A DNA stretch of 64,000 nucleotides, taken from Ustulina deusta. Lineage: Eukaryota > Ascomycota > Sordariomycetes > Xylariales > Xylariaceae. Positions 46,601 through 57,922 of the stretch are shown piece by piece. The stretch lies in NCBI GenBank assembly GCA_023159155.1, contig JAJNNX010000018.1, forward strand, positions 620,001 to 684,000, given 5' to 3'. The notes beneath the pieces are model-generated. The model had not been told where the DNA came from. It saw only the letters and a program-made list of their open reading frames with translations, and searched no databases. Made by a program: the position numbers and the translations under genes. Numbering within the stretch: the first letter of the stretch is position 1; each line of letters begins with the position of its first letter.

Positions 46601-48518
46601 ATTACGCAGAACCTTAGGAGAGCCAGGTTGCCAAGGCGGCCGCTTTCTTGTGTGACGGCAACTCCGCAATTCCTCGCGATTCCCACCGAGATAGGAGCTG
46701 GGCATCAAGGTGCCACGGGTATGTAGGTAGAAGATCTGTTTCAACACGGCTGCAACTGTGATTGATAAATATAGGTATAGTTGCTCTCGGTTTCGCTCTC
46801 CGCACCCAGGCCCCCCGGGTTGCGAAATCCCAGGTCTGTGGGCTGGCTGCCAAGGTACGGTATACGCACATATGCAAACTTCGGATCTGGCATTGCATTG
46901 GTACCTCGGAACAGAGACTCTGCCTGTCATCAAACTGAAGCAGCAGGTGGGCAGCGCAGTTGAGCACTGCTGGGGAAGCACGGCATATCTCGGTAGCCGT
47001 GCCTCGGAATAGGCAGATGGCCTGTTTTGGACAGCCTTTTCCCCGAATAGACGTGAGAGAAGTCTGCAGGTGCTGTATGTAACCAGACCACCTGGAAGGC
47101 TGGGTGACGGTGACGGTAACAGTGATGGCGTCATAACTTACCACCAGGTCTTGCCGGAGGGGGGGCTTCCCTGTCTGGATGGGAGGGAACGGACTACGCA
47201 TACCCATATCGAGGATGGCATGTCGGCCCAGTGGCTGGGTAGGCATTTAATATCACTGTGACGTGCAGGAGTATCGTAGTGGTTGGTTCAGCCTCTTCGG
47301 GACTATCTCGCCGGCGAGAATAGGGAGAGGGAACAGTGTGGGCAGGTGTACTATAACTTGTAAGCTAAGTAAATAGGTAGGTTAGTATTGTGCTACAATA
47401 TGTAAGTACTCCAAGTTATAGTTATCATTTTATTGTTATGGCACCCTTGCTGCCATGTGGTCATGACAACACCCGGATGGGCAGCATCCTGTCTACGCCG
47501 TCGCGCTTCCCGCGCTGACCCAGTAACCTACCAAGTACCTACCCACCTAGTATAGGTAGTATGCCAGGTATGTACGCATATATGCCACTACTTACAAGGA
47601 AAAAAGGAGATGAAGAACACGAAGAAGCAGAAGAGGCACCACAGCAGCAGCACTTCTCAACCTAATGGACCGTCATACAGCCACAAGGTTTAGGCACAAA
47701 AGAGTATTTAGAAAGGAAGAATCACATCCTAAGCCTGACTTCTCTCTCAAAGCCACCCCCTCCTACCTAGTCCGCCTACCTACCTGCCTGGACACCTACC
47801 CGTGAGGTACCATTCCCCCGTACCACGGGGCCAACCAACGGCTGATACTTCCAGCATCGGCCCTATATATACCTAGAGGCTTACTACATCATCCCGCATA
47901 TCCAAGAACGCATTCCGCAGCCGCGTACACCAGGTCGAGAATCCTGCTCCAAGAATACCTACGCGGCGTGCGCGGCCCCGTGCAACCTGATGGATGCTGA
48001 TGCCGTAAATACACCGTAGACTTATCCGGAGTCGGCTTGAAATAGTTACCTTCTGCCCTACGCACTTCGGAGTACCTACTTCATGTATTGTTTACAGAGG
48101 CATAATAAACCCCGGGGCCGAGTACAGTAATGCTGCGCGATGAACTCCTTTGTTTGTTCTCTCCTTTTTTTTATTGATTGTTTTTAATTTAATGGGTTTA
48201 TTTTTATATTTATTTTTATCTCTTACTCTTTGGCTTTTGCCTCTAGGACCTGTCATGACATGGTAATTTGGGAGCTGAGTGGACTTTGTGTGACATGCCA
48301 AACAAGGGCGGGTGCATGATGCTGTACATTCTCCATATCTGCTGAACACGGCACACGGCACACGGCACACGCCCTCGCCACGGGGAGGAATCAAGCGACC
48401 TTCTCTACCACTAAGTGACACGAGACGCCATCGTCTCCCCTACAGCACCCGACAGCACCCCTCCCCCAAAACGGCATCCCGTGCCATCCACCGAGGCGTT
48501 TGCGAAACGTTCCCCAGA

Positions 48519-49130
48519 TCACTGGGGCGGATTTGTTGGCGGCATGGCGTCGAAGGTCTTAGAGTCCTGTATAGCACCGACCCAATCGGCCTTGCTCCTA
48601 CAGAAGAATTCCAACTGGGGTTTGAAGGCGTCCTTGTTGCCGTCGATGATGCCAATAGGCAATACCAGCGTGTCCGGATTACTCCCCCGTTGGATCCCGA
48701 CGGGACTGCCGCACTTCCCGCAGAACGACCGCTTGAGGACTCCGCCCGATTCCGGGCTCGTGTCGATATACGTCTTCAGCACAGATGGCTCGGACTCTGT
48801 GAACGTAACTTGCTGTTTGGCACGTATGTTAGCATCATGGTAGACTTATTTTACTTTGTCGTTGTCGGGGAAAGACGGACGAGTATGAATCGGAGGCGCG
48901 AGATCACGGGTCCGGAGAGCCGGGGATCCCATACCCACGAAGAACCGACTGAAAGTGGAGGGAGGCAGAACAGTGATACGTACCTCGGTCTTATAAGCAG
49001 CCAGCGAACCAAACGGTGCACCCGTGGACTTCTGGCAAGACGAGCAGTGGCACAGGTTCTGCATGAACGGGGTGCCGCGTATCTCAATTTTGATGCCGCC
49101 ACAGAGGCAAGAGGCGGTTCTGACGGACAT
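48519..49130 (-). CDS. GFA/CENP-V-fold zinc protein (146 aa, 2 exons)
   Basis: Exons 48984-49130 and 48519-48812 with a 171-bp intron (GTACGT donor, GCTAAC branch, AACAG acceptor), joined as AAYKTE|QVTFTESEPS. The product shows the zinc ligands of the glutathione-dependent formaldehyde-activating (GFA) family: CLCGGIKIE near the start, CHCSSCQKSTG, and FCGKCGSPVG in the second exon. The length and the beta-rich layout (AYKTE, then VTFTESEP, then SFCGKCG, then LVLPIGIID) fit the family. Fungal genomes carry many paralogues. The name reflects the founding enzyme, and few members have a proven role in formaldehyde metabolism, so the true substrate is unknown. Likely cytosolic. It stands alone between gene-poor regions. 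Confidence 0.9.
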
Positions 49131-50550
49131 AGTGGTGGCGATGATAACAAGCCACGCTAACTGGAGTAGGGGGGACGGGCAGTAACAAGACTGTCGAATT
49201 CGACAGGGGTATATATCTAATGCAATAGCTGTTGTTTCAAGACCACAATCATGGCAATATCAAATAGTTCATTTGGAAGCCAGGACAATCCAATTACGTA
49301 TATAACATTGAACACGCAATCTTATACACGGTCGGAATGCGCGAGAAGCAGATCAGTTGGTGCCGGCCGCATATTTTCCCGTCAATCCAATTTGGCATTA
49401 ATGATTATTAAAGCAAGTTAGTTGGTGGTTGACAAGTCTTTGCTGATTCAATTGAGTATGTGTAATAGCTGACTACTTATGTGAGGACCTCATCAGAATT
49501 CGCAAGAAGCAACAAGATAACACGAGACGTTGTAGATATATCGGTTGTATGTCTAGTTGGCTATTATCTCCGACAAGTCAGCCATAGATCTATCTACCTA
49601 TGGGATATATAAGCCAGGATTATGAAAGAAATTAGTACAGTAGGACGACCGGGCAACGAGCTCTCTCAGCGACTCGAACGGACCTTACCTCATGTTTACC
49701 TCGGACCCCGGGCATTGTCGGTGCAGTGTGGTCGGTGATATCAGCAGTATCATCCACCCCTTCTTCCTACCGGTGTACCCCAAAACTGTTTGACGCCCGC
49801 AGCCAATGAACAATCTCACCTACTATCTGAGGATCAAAGGGGGCATATTTTGACATTCCGATGCGCACTATATACTATCTCGATAGACCGTTCTTGTGAC
49901 ACAAGTGAAGCGCCATGCATAAATTCATAGACTACTATCACATAGATCTTGGCCGTAGTGGTATCGGATTTTTTTCTTTGTGCGGCTGTTCACTTAATAT
50001 CGCTGTTCTGGTTTTAGAGAACACAGGCATAGACAAGGGAAGTTAGTAGGGCCGTGTGTGATAAGGCATCGTTGTCAATTCATCATGGAAGATAGTCTGT
50101 CTACCTGGCCCAGGTCCTGCTACCATCATACCAACATCTATGTACTAAGGGCCTCCCTCTGAAACGCAGATCTACACAATACACCCACCCCCTCTCAAAT
50201 GCAAATACCAAGCAAATCAAATGTGTTTTTCCGGGCATAAATAAGCCGCCAATGCTTGCTATGCTTGGGCGATCTAGTATACAAGGGCAGGTCAGACGGA
50301 GTATTAGTGGAATGTGTCGAATGGGGCGGCCGATAGCCGCAATAACCGAAAAGGTGAAAGAGTCGAGCCCAGGCTCAACGACGACCGCGAGGGTTCGCAA
50401 ACTTTGTCGAGAAAACGAACCGAGGTGAGGGTGGAAAGAGGGTTTTGGCGCCCGGGTGACGAATATTAAGCTCCGTCGCTCTTCAAGATGCCGTGCCTGG
50501 ATGCGTCCGTAAAGACGCTCCAGCTTCGGGATGGCGCACGTTCTGCCAGC
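49131..50550. other. Intergenic 1.4 kb
   Basis: AT-rich 5' flank of the GFA gene (TATATAAGCC-type sequence near 49608) and 3' flank of the 403-aa gene. No supported frame. Confidence 0.45.
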
Positions 50551-51824
50551 TCAATGAGCAATTGATGAGGCAATTCGGGACGACGGACCCTTTTTTGGTT
50601 CATCCTCGTCGCTCTCTCCGGAGGAGCCAGTGATAGCAGCGGCTGTAGAGCTGTCGCTGTCGATATCGCAACTGCCATCCATGCCCATACTTCCGGCACG
50701 TCGAGCGGCGGCACGTGTTTGTGCTTTCCATGGCGCATTGCCAGTAGCGGCTTTGCTTTTGCTCTTGTTTTTCTTGAAGGCGAGCTGCTCATCTTCAGAA
50801 CCGCTGTTGTACTTGTAGGTGCCATTAGGATCCTCCTTACGACCTTGCTTCCTCTTGTTAGACTTACGTCCCTTCTTCTTACTCCTCTTTCTTGGGCGCT
50901 GAACACGGTTGCTGCTAGGACCTTGCGCACCGAACACCACGATTCCCTTGGCTAAAGTGGTAGTTTGAATCATAGATTTGCAAGGCGGGGGACTCGGAAT
51001 TTGGGAAAGTGCTTCCATTTTGACCGCGGACTCCGGGCCGTCCATGTCTTCACCGTTGCCGTAGCCGGAGACAGAACCAGAGCCATTCGAGTTGGTTTCT
51101 AGGCTTAGCGAGACGAGGGTTATTCCCAGGCCTCTAAGCCTTTTGAGGGCCTTGGAACGAGCCCTGTGCTCTCGGCGGGCTTTCAACACCATACGAAGAT
51201 CCTGTTCGTCTTCGATGCCCTCCTCGCCAATCTTGGGCTCCCAAACCTCGGTGGTTTTGCTGGGGTCTGTCAACGGGTTGTACTCATCGTCGTCGTACGG
51301 GCATACCCCCTCCCATTCTTGATACTTAATGAAATCGTCATACGGGCCATCTTCTTCAGGATCGTAAAAAGGATGGCGGGCCGCATCTGAAGCAAGGTAA
51401 TTAGTTACATGTAACCAGAAAAATGGACAGGGAGCGGAGACTGCTTACTGAATTCATCGTTCGACGGCCAAAGGCCATGTAAAAAGCTATTGAAGCGTCG
51501 ACGACGCTGCTCTGGACTGGCGGATCCGTACAACCAACTTGCGATATCACTTTTGGGCCGGCTATGCATCTCAAATTGTTGCTCCGCACCTTCAGATTCC
51601 TGTCTGTGTTGCACCTGACTATGCTGGATTTGGCCAGACTCAGGTAAAAGTTGTCTCGCGCCATCTTCACGCAGGATAGGAGCTGAGTTCTCACCCTCCT
51701 CTGTACCCCCGTTTATCATGGGCGTACTGTGTGTGAGGCCATGCACTATGGATGAAGGTGGTGTGAGCTGTTGACCCTGTGTCGTGGGTGCCACCTGCCT
51801 TTGGGGAGTCGCGGGATTATCCAT
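50551..51824 (-). CDS. Unrecognised protein with acidic and lysine-rich segments (403 aa, 2 exons)
   Basis: Exons 51449-51824 and 50551-51386 with a 62-bp intron (GTAAGC donor, CTAAT branch, CTTCAG acceptor). The splice rebuilds LWPSNDEFNAARHPFYDPEE. The N-terminal 95 residues are Gln/Thr/Pro-rich. A central ordered-looking block runs from SDIASWLYGSASPEQRRRRF through FIKYQEWEGVCPYDDDEYNP to EVWEPKIGEEGIEDEQDLRM. A helix rich in Arg/Lys (LKARREHRARSKALKRLRGL) follows. Later, a strongly basic run (RPRKRSKKKGRKSNKRKQGR) looks like a nuclear or nucleolar signal. The C-terminus is acidic and Ser-rich (GSSGESDEDEPKKGPSS). I do not recognise the family. A nuclear protein is the natural inference, and the central block is the part to search for homologues. 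Confidence 0.8.
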
Positions 51825-53393
51825 GGTGCTTCCCTGTGAGACAAAAGGATATGTGTAGACGAGGCAATGTTATGACTTGTATGTTATTGCCTGCCTAGGT
51901 AGGTTAGGTATGTACGGGGGGCGAGGAAGGCTGGTGCTCAACGTACCTCTTGCTGGGCACTGGAACCTTCTGGGTACCTGGGCAATGCTAGAGTTGATAA
52001 GTTGGGTAGGCGAAGGCAGACTATTGATCAATGCTGTTGCTACTGAGCGGTAACCGCGGTGTTGCCACGCAGTAAGCTTTGATATTGAAGTTAGTACCAA
52101 AGTTAAGCGGTTAGGAAGGTTGGTGGTGATGGTGAATCGTCCCAGAAGTATAACTCGCGCAGGATTTGCCCTCTAGGGTACCTAGTGACGGTCGTATTTG
52201 CTCATGCCATAAATGAAGGGTGTTGATGGTGATTTGTCGGAAGTGGGAGTTGGGGGAATGAAGAGGGCGTGGATGGGTAGAACGTGATGACACCAAGTTG
52301 TGTGTGGTGAGGTGATGGAGTGGAACGAAAAGAACATCTAGTAAGAGAGGGCACCGTGTGGGCAGCGTGGGTGGCGAGTACGAAGTAGCTTCGCCTGGCA
52401 AACAAGTGCCTAACCTAGATGTGTGTGGCCAAAGGAAGGCTGAGAGAGCAGGCAATGTGAGGGAGGCACCCAGGAGGCCGGATGGCTTTGGTAGGTAGAT
52501 AACGCCATTTTGCACATTGAGATACACCAAGCACGCCTGATTTCGCCTAGAGGAATCCGGCATTTCCGCAATGACATTGAGCATTCAGGGACATTGGCCA
52601 ACGTTTACAACCCTGGCAATTCTCATCGTGTCCCTATTGCGCCCCCATTGCCTCTATAAATGTGCCTATGTGTTTGATATATTATTCTTAGAAACGAGGT
52701 ACTCGGAGCACAACTACCCACCGCCCGTGATGGACTCGTATCCGGTAAAGCTGCTATGGCGAGCACTACCTGTAGAACGATACTCGACACATTATCTATC
52801 TAAGAAATGTTTGCACTACATTTGATACCAGATCATCTCGCCCCTACATTCTCAATAAAGCAGTCTACCTATGTCCCGATCAGCACACATAGTCCGCGAT
52901 GCTAAGCTCAGATTATAACCGCACCTATTCAATATCCAGGCAGGCGATGTGCACGGAAGGACGTCGTGTTTGCCAATTCGTACCCAGTGTGCTGTGGCTG
53001 TGCCTGCCATGGGTCTGTCTGTCCTTTCACCAACAGCTCAACAATACCCCCATTCTGCTGTCTGACGAACTTGGGCCGAAGGCTTATGATACATGATATA
53101 ATATATCACATCACGCACATGCTCTCAAAACCGCGCTCACTCGATTTCGCGCATGGTATGGGGAGTAAGCGTCCCAGACTAACCTGACGACGCATGTTAG
53201 ATAGATAGATAGAGAGGCGTCCTGTTTACTCATTTACATGGGATAGACGCTGTTCACACGCGACACCATGCGCGGTCGAGGTCATATTTCATACCCTAAC
53301 ACCACGACTGAATTCATCATTGACCTCACTAGGAATAATAGACTGGATAATGAACATCCGTCTCGAATCATTATCGATGCCCCCCGCAAATTG

Positions 53394-53441
<48 letters not shown>

Positions 53442-53646
53442 GGGCCTTCCAGTAATGCACTATACGTTTCACACCTAATATTCTTCACTTAGTGAGCAAG
53501 TAGTGTCATCTAACATTAATCGCTCAAGTCTTATTGCAAAACTCCGTAATGTGACTTCCCATACATGCCCGTATATAGGGGAGGCAAAAGCTTTCCTTCC
53601 AATCTTTCCTTCAGCTCCTCCCCGCGCCTATGCTATCACCTGATAA
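51825..53646. other. Intergenic 1.8 kb
   Basis: Contains the 5' flank of the 403-aa gene (CA/GT-rich leader with TAGGTAGGTT near 51896) and the 3' flank of the coiled-coil gene. An AG microsatellite lies at 53397-53436. The minus-strand open frame at 52111-52584 is Pro/Ser/His-rich leader-like sequence and is not called. Confidence 0.45.
53397..53436. repeat. (AG)20 dinucleotide microsatellite
   Basis: Twenty AG units, interrupted only at the right edge. It lies about 210 bp downstream of the stop of the coiled-coil gene, outside supported coding sequence. Confidence 0.95.
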
Positions 53647-54749
53647 TCAACAAGAGTATTGAGGGGGCGGTTCATAGTATAAACCATCGCCAGCCAGACG
53701 CCTAAATAGCCTCTGGCGCTCCTTCTGCAGCTCCCTCCTAGCAGCCTCCAATAATTCAGAATCAAGCACCAACTGTTGTTCCGAGATACAGGATCTCCTC
53801 CTTGCTGCCTTCAGCTGAGCCTCCAAGGCCTGTTTGTATCGTTCAACTTCTCTGTGCGAATCCCTGATCTGCTTGCTACCTATCCGAAGCTCTCGAGATA
53901 TATTGATGGCAGGCAAAGCTTTTACCTCGGGCGAGATCTGCTGTGCACGTGATATGTTCTTCTGAGCCCTAGACACGTCTACAATGACGCGGAGTAGAAG
54001 ATGTCGCCTCATATGGTTGCCGTTCGCACTGATGACAATTAATCTGAATCCATTTAGAGCAGCTTCGATTCCGGACAAGGAAGATCTCATCCACCCGTTA
54101 GTCTCTTGCAAGATACGCTCAACTTCCTGGTCTGCCTTTAGCTTGGTGCGCGAATGTTTGTATGTCTGTAGAGCGCGTTCCACGTGACGCTCAGCATCAT
54201 CTATCTCGGGGGAAGGTGAGGTAGCACCCTGAAAGATGCTAGCATAAAGGGTGTCGAACTCTCTCCGAGCTGGTGCGTAGCGTGCGTAATCTCGCTCGAG
54301 GCGATGTTGCGCCATGAGGGCCTCGGCTCTCCTTTTCATGAGTTCTTGTTCTGACATTTTAGCATGATACAGCAGTCCAAGAGCCTAGAGAGGGATTAGC
54401 TTGGACGAGCTCTATCTCGTAAGCGTTGTCAGAAAATCCATACATGGGCATATCTGATTCTTCCTTTGTCGACTGTGGCTTCAAACCTCGCTTCATTGCC
54501 AGTGATTTTGTATAGCCATCGTTCGATCACCGAGTCGTGATACTCCTTAAAATCCCTGCGTTCTTTCTCCTTCTGGTTTCCTAATATCCGAATGCGGTTC
54601 TTCGCAATGCGAAGCCGGCTATCGAGCTCATTGACGCGGCGTTTCTGTTGCTCAAGCGCTGATACGGCATACTCTGTCTGGGAGAGGATGTCAAGGAGCG
54701 GCTCGATGTGACGAGCGGTGCTACGGAGTGCGTCTATGATTGATTCCAT
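53647..54749 (-). CDS. Unrecognised coiled-coil protein (347 aa, 2 exons)
   Basis: Exons 54444-54749 and 53647-54384 with a 59-bp intron (GTATGG donor, GCTAAT branch, CTCTAG acceptor). The splice joins RIRYAH|ALGLLYHAKMSEQELM in phase, so what look like two adjacent frames are one protein. It is almost entirely charged helix: MESIIDALRSTARHIEPLLD, then SALEQQKRRVNELDSRLRIA and EKERRDFKEYHDSVIERWLY; the second exon continues with RRAEALMAQHRLERDYARYA. A short Tyr/Pro-rich end (LYYEPPPQYSC) finishes it. No membrane segment or catalytic motif is seen. I do not know the family; similar all-helical proteins occur next to incompatibility or ankyrin genes in fungi, but nothing here confirms that. 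Confidence 0.75.
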
Positions 54750-55794
54750 ATCCTTTTGAACAGCAGATCTTTTGCTCGAGGATAATGCGTTGAGTTGGAT
54801 GGTCTATGGAGAAGTAGATGATCTCGCACCAGCCTGGCCCTTTTAAAAAGAACAAAGTCCTCACAGAAATGTAGTTTAAAGTTAAAATAGAACACTCCCA
54901 TACCTTATGTGTATGACGGAGGACTCACCTTTGTTTATTTATGACAATAATAAGTTTATTGCACGGACGTTTGTGTGAAATTGGGTTCAAAGTCTGAGAG
55001 GTATTCGGAACTATACTTCACCAAGGTAGGATGCAACTCAACCTAGCTAGTTGAACACTTAGCTGCGTCACACCAAGCGTAATATCAACGAGTTTCCCTA
55101 ACAAATTGGGTCGACTGCCACCGGCAGGCTTGATTAAAGACTAGAACCTAGCATTGAAATAAACGTCGCAGGAGCCATATAATACCAAATGCGACATAAA
55201 TCATCCTGTGGCCTTGGGTAAGGCTTTGTGAGAGCTGATGGGCTAAGAATTTGAATTCTCCTGGCTACTTAGGTCAAGCAAGCATTGTCACAACCTTGTC
55301 CAGGAATGGACACCTAATTGCCAGATTGAGAAATGAGAAATGGTGCGTGAATCCAGGAGTATCATGTCAGTACAAGAGCATGGCAGCTGAAGACTCGTGC
55401 CGTCTTCGTTAGGCGCAGATAGAGTTGATAGACGTGCGAAGCATGAAACATGGACTCAAGAGTAGCTTCGAAATCTGCGAGTAGCCAAGAGGCCTCTAGT
55501 AACGGTGGAGTTCACTTTGAAGACGCTGGGAGTATGACCTTTGAGATTCTGGGAGTTGGCTAGTCGGTTAGAATAAGTGTTGTCAGAAACTTGTGTGACA
55601 TATATTCGAGCGGATCTAAACAGTGGCGTTGTTCATGTTCTTGGTGCCTTGGAGCTAGAAACCAGCAAACTGACGGCTTACTACCAGTACCGCATAAAAT
55701 AATTATACGGCGATACTTCAGAGCTGGAGTTCAGTCAATCCACACAGCCCACGCATTTGGGGTTAATGTGTTCCTTTTCGACGATCAAAGAGTC
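54750..55794. other. Intergenic 1 kb
   Basis: The 5' flank of the coiled-coil gene and the 3' flank of the 104-aa gene. AT-rich with no supported frame. The plus-strand frame at 55591-55833 overlaps the real minus-strand exon and is a shadow. Confidence 0.45.
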
Positions 55795-56214
55795 TCAAGC
55801 GTTGCCCGCCTTGATTTTTGCAATGAGATCTAGTAACTGCTTCTCTGTCTCTGCGGTGACACCCCTGGGGTAGTAATAAGAAGGAGGGTGCTGTCGAGGT
55901 AAAAGAGGGTCTGCATAGTCTCCTAGAATGGGTTCCTTTTAGTTACAACCTGTGCTCGCTATAGTTGATGGTGTCTCTAGATCTTGTCGGGAGAAGGTAG
56001 GGACGACGAGCTGAAGTAGAGTCTTACTTATATTGAATTTGGAATCGGAAAGTCGACCTTTAGCGGACTCGTGTTCTTTGGCCTGTTTGTCTGCCCAGTC
56101 CATACCCTGTGAATCGGGAGTCGGGATTGTTTCACTGAAGGACTGAGTCGGGGTGTGAAGAGACCCAGGCAGACGCGGGGCGAATTGCTGAGACGAGTTT
56201 GCAGCGTGTTGCAT
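55795..56214 (-). CDS. Unrecognised small protein (104 aa, 2 exons)
   Basis: Exons 56028-56214 and 55795-55922 with a 105-bp intron (GTAAGA donor, TTCTAG acceptor), 315 nt in one frame. The start is MQHAANSSQQFAPRLPGSLH. The helical middle is MDWADKQAKEHESAKGRLSD. The spliced second exon reads RDYADPLLPRQHPPSYYYPR followed by GVTAETEKQLLDLIAKIKAG and a stop. The second exon is far too protein-like to be chance and is missed if only unspliced frames are read. A further leader intron (56230-56320, GTAAGT to TTATAG) may lie just upstream; it adds no start codon. No signal peptide or membrane segment. Function unknown. Confidence 0.65.
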
Positions 56215-56927
56215 GATGAGATCAAGACCCTATAACACGGGGTTGACCTTTGTACGAGCGGTTGATGCTGAAGTTGAATCATGAGCAACGATCCACGGCA
56301 AATGGTCAGCGAGCACTTACACAGAATAGAACTAGAAGTGGCTGGAGGTGTGATAATGCCTGACGATATTGTAGCTATTATCCAGGGGTGAATCCTCAGA
56401 CGTGGTTTTCTTCCCTATGCGGAAGGAAAAAAAGAACATAAGGGATGAAATAGACGCCCTTTTGAGGTTGCGTAGAAAGTCAAGATACCTACTTGTCAGT
56501 ACCTAAAAGTATGAATTAAGGTACCGGTACACTATGTGTAAGTTTTGAAGCAAGGTAGTCGTGACTTCTCTCCATTCCGTCTTGTTGACACGAGGGGCAG
56601 CGGTCCACTAGGTACGATCCACTCACTGATTGGGTTCCACTCAAGGGCGAGCCGCAAACCCCCGCTAAGTACCTAGAGGCAATCAATTGGTTGGCTCACC
56701 TCAGCTCAATCACTCGGCTGAGAGAGAAATCGCAGCCGCTTGACGACAGGCGCAAAGAAGCTTGCAACTGACTGACATTGCCCTCAACTTCTTCTTTCTT
56801 TCGCGCATTCCATCAGAACCCCAATGTTTTGGTCATAATCACGCGTCACAAGACGTCATAGAAATCGCTCATACCCCCCCATCCTGCTCAGTTTTCTTCC
56901 ATCCATTCCTCGATCAATTCGCAATTT
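56215..56927. promoter_or_regulatory. Divergent promoter region
   Basis: A 713-bp region between the minus-strand 104-aa gene and the plus-strand SUZ gene, so it should drive both. It contains the likely leader intron of the small gene. The CA/CT-rich stretch at 56760-56910 has the look of a transcription start region for the SUZ gene. No specific operator is recognised. Confidence 0.5.
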
Positions 56928-57883
56928 ATGGCGGGAAAAAGGACTGACGTCCCCGATGCCTGGGACGATGACGATTGGGAAGTCAAAGCTGATCGAGCGG
57001 CGACGGCGGCATATCCAGAGCCGGAAGCGGAGTCACTGGCCTCAATGACCAGAGCGCAACGTCTGGCGCAACATGCCGAATCGAACAAGAGGCTTTGGCA
57101 ATCAGCGTGAGTTTTCGACCGAGGAGACCAATTGCAGCGTCTGCTTAGCTTTTCTTGGAATCGAATTGACCAAAACTCCATTTTCCATGCAGTGAAACAC
57201 CTCCGGAGCCCTTTCACTTCCTGGCTGCGCGCTCCGAACCTCCTCTGACGACCGAATTTAAACCAGCCGTGAAGGTCCTCAGCCGCAAACCTGCCCCCAA
57301 GATGGTTACGAAACGGGATCCTCTTACTGGTGCGCTCTCCCAGCTCAAAGTGGAAGATGAGGACTCCGACGATGAGAAAACCAAGATACAGCTGAGTCCC
57401 GAGGAGATCCGTGCCAAGCAGCAGCGCGAGCGTGAGGAGAAGCAGCGCCGGTATGAAGAGGTCAGGGCTAAGATCTTTGGCTCAACCCCCGCTACGTCGG
57501 GTTCGGGATACGGGTCGAGTCCTTCGTCGGGGACATCTACGCCGGGAAATGCCACACCACCGAGGTCCTTAGCTGACGCGCGCGGTCCGAGGGGTCGCGG
57601 TAGAGGGCGTGGCGGCGGTGGCAGCGGCGGACACCGGCATAATGACAGTCGAGGTGACAACAGTAGTAGCCAGCGACCAGGAAGCCAGTCAGGACCCAAT
57701 GGGCGAGAACTGTACGATCCAAACTACTCATCGAAGCCCTGTTTCCCGCTCGAGAGAAGGGGTGGTAGTACACCCACCTCTAGTCGATCCACGCTACGGG
57801 AAGAAGACCAAGTCATTCGATCGCCGAGAGGCCCCGACGGGAATAGTAGAGGTTTTGCCAGACGTGGCGCTAAAGCTGGTTGA
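56928..57883 (+). CDS. SUZ-domain putative RNA-binding protein (289 aa, 2 exons)
   Basis: Exons 56928-57106 and 57193-57883 with an 86-bp intron (GTGAGT donor, CATGCAG acceptor), joined as LWQSA|ETPPEPFHFL. The N-terminus MAGKRTDVPDAWDDDDWEVK is acidic. Near residues 90-150 is a charged helix (LSPEEIRAKQQREREEKQRR, YEEVRAKIFG), which together with VTKRDPLTGALSQL matches the SUZ module, a short RNA-binding motif. An RG-rich low-complexity part (RGPRGRGRGRGGGGSGGHRH) follows. The C-terminus QVIRSPRGPDGNSRGFARRG matches the SUZ-C type end. Likely a cytoplasmic mRNA-binding or regulatory protein. Its 3' end is only 39 bp from the NAR1 stop, so the two transcripts probably overlap. Confidence 0.85.
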
Positions 57884-57922
57884 ACTTCTTTATTTGGGGT
57901 CTATATTCTGGGGCAACGATCG

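Larger units (their letters stand above)
41676..48518. other. Long gene-poor region upstream of SCH9 (6.8 kb)
   Basis: Contains the SCH9 promoter and leader, a possible alternative SCH9 first exon at 43137-43198, a strong GGTA/TACC repeat block at 43540-43690 and more of the same at 44210-44280, 47530-47580 and 47760-47815. Open frames at 42393-43334, 44811-45200, 45374-45730 and 46565-47246 overlap each other in several frames and show no motif or splice continuity, so I do not call them genes. No transposon domain was seen. Confidence 0.4.

Noticed and set aside
46565..47246. Two long overlapping minus-strand open frames (189 and 210 codons)
   Set aside because: They overlap over nearly their whole length in different frames, contain low-complexity and Cys/Arg-rich text with no domain-like pattern, and have no splice signals. 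At most one could be real and neither shows coding character.
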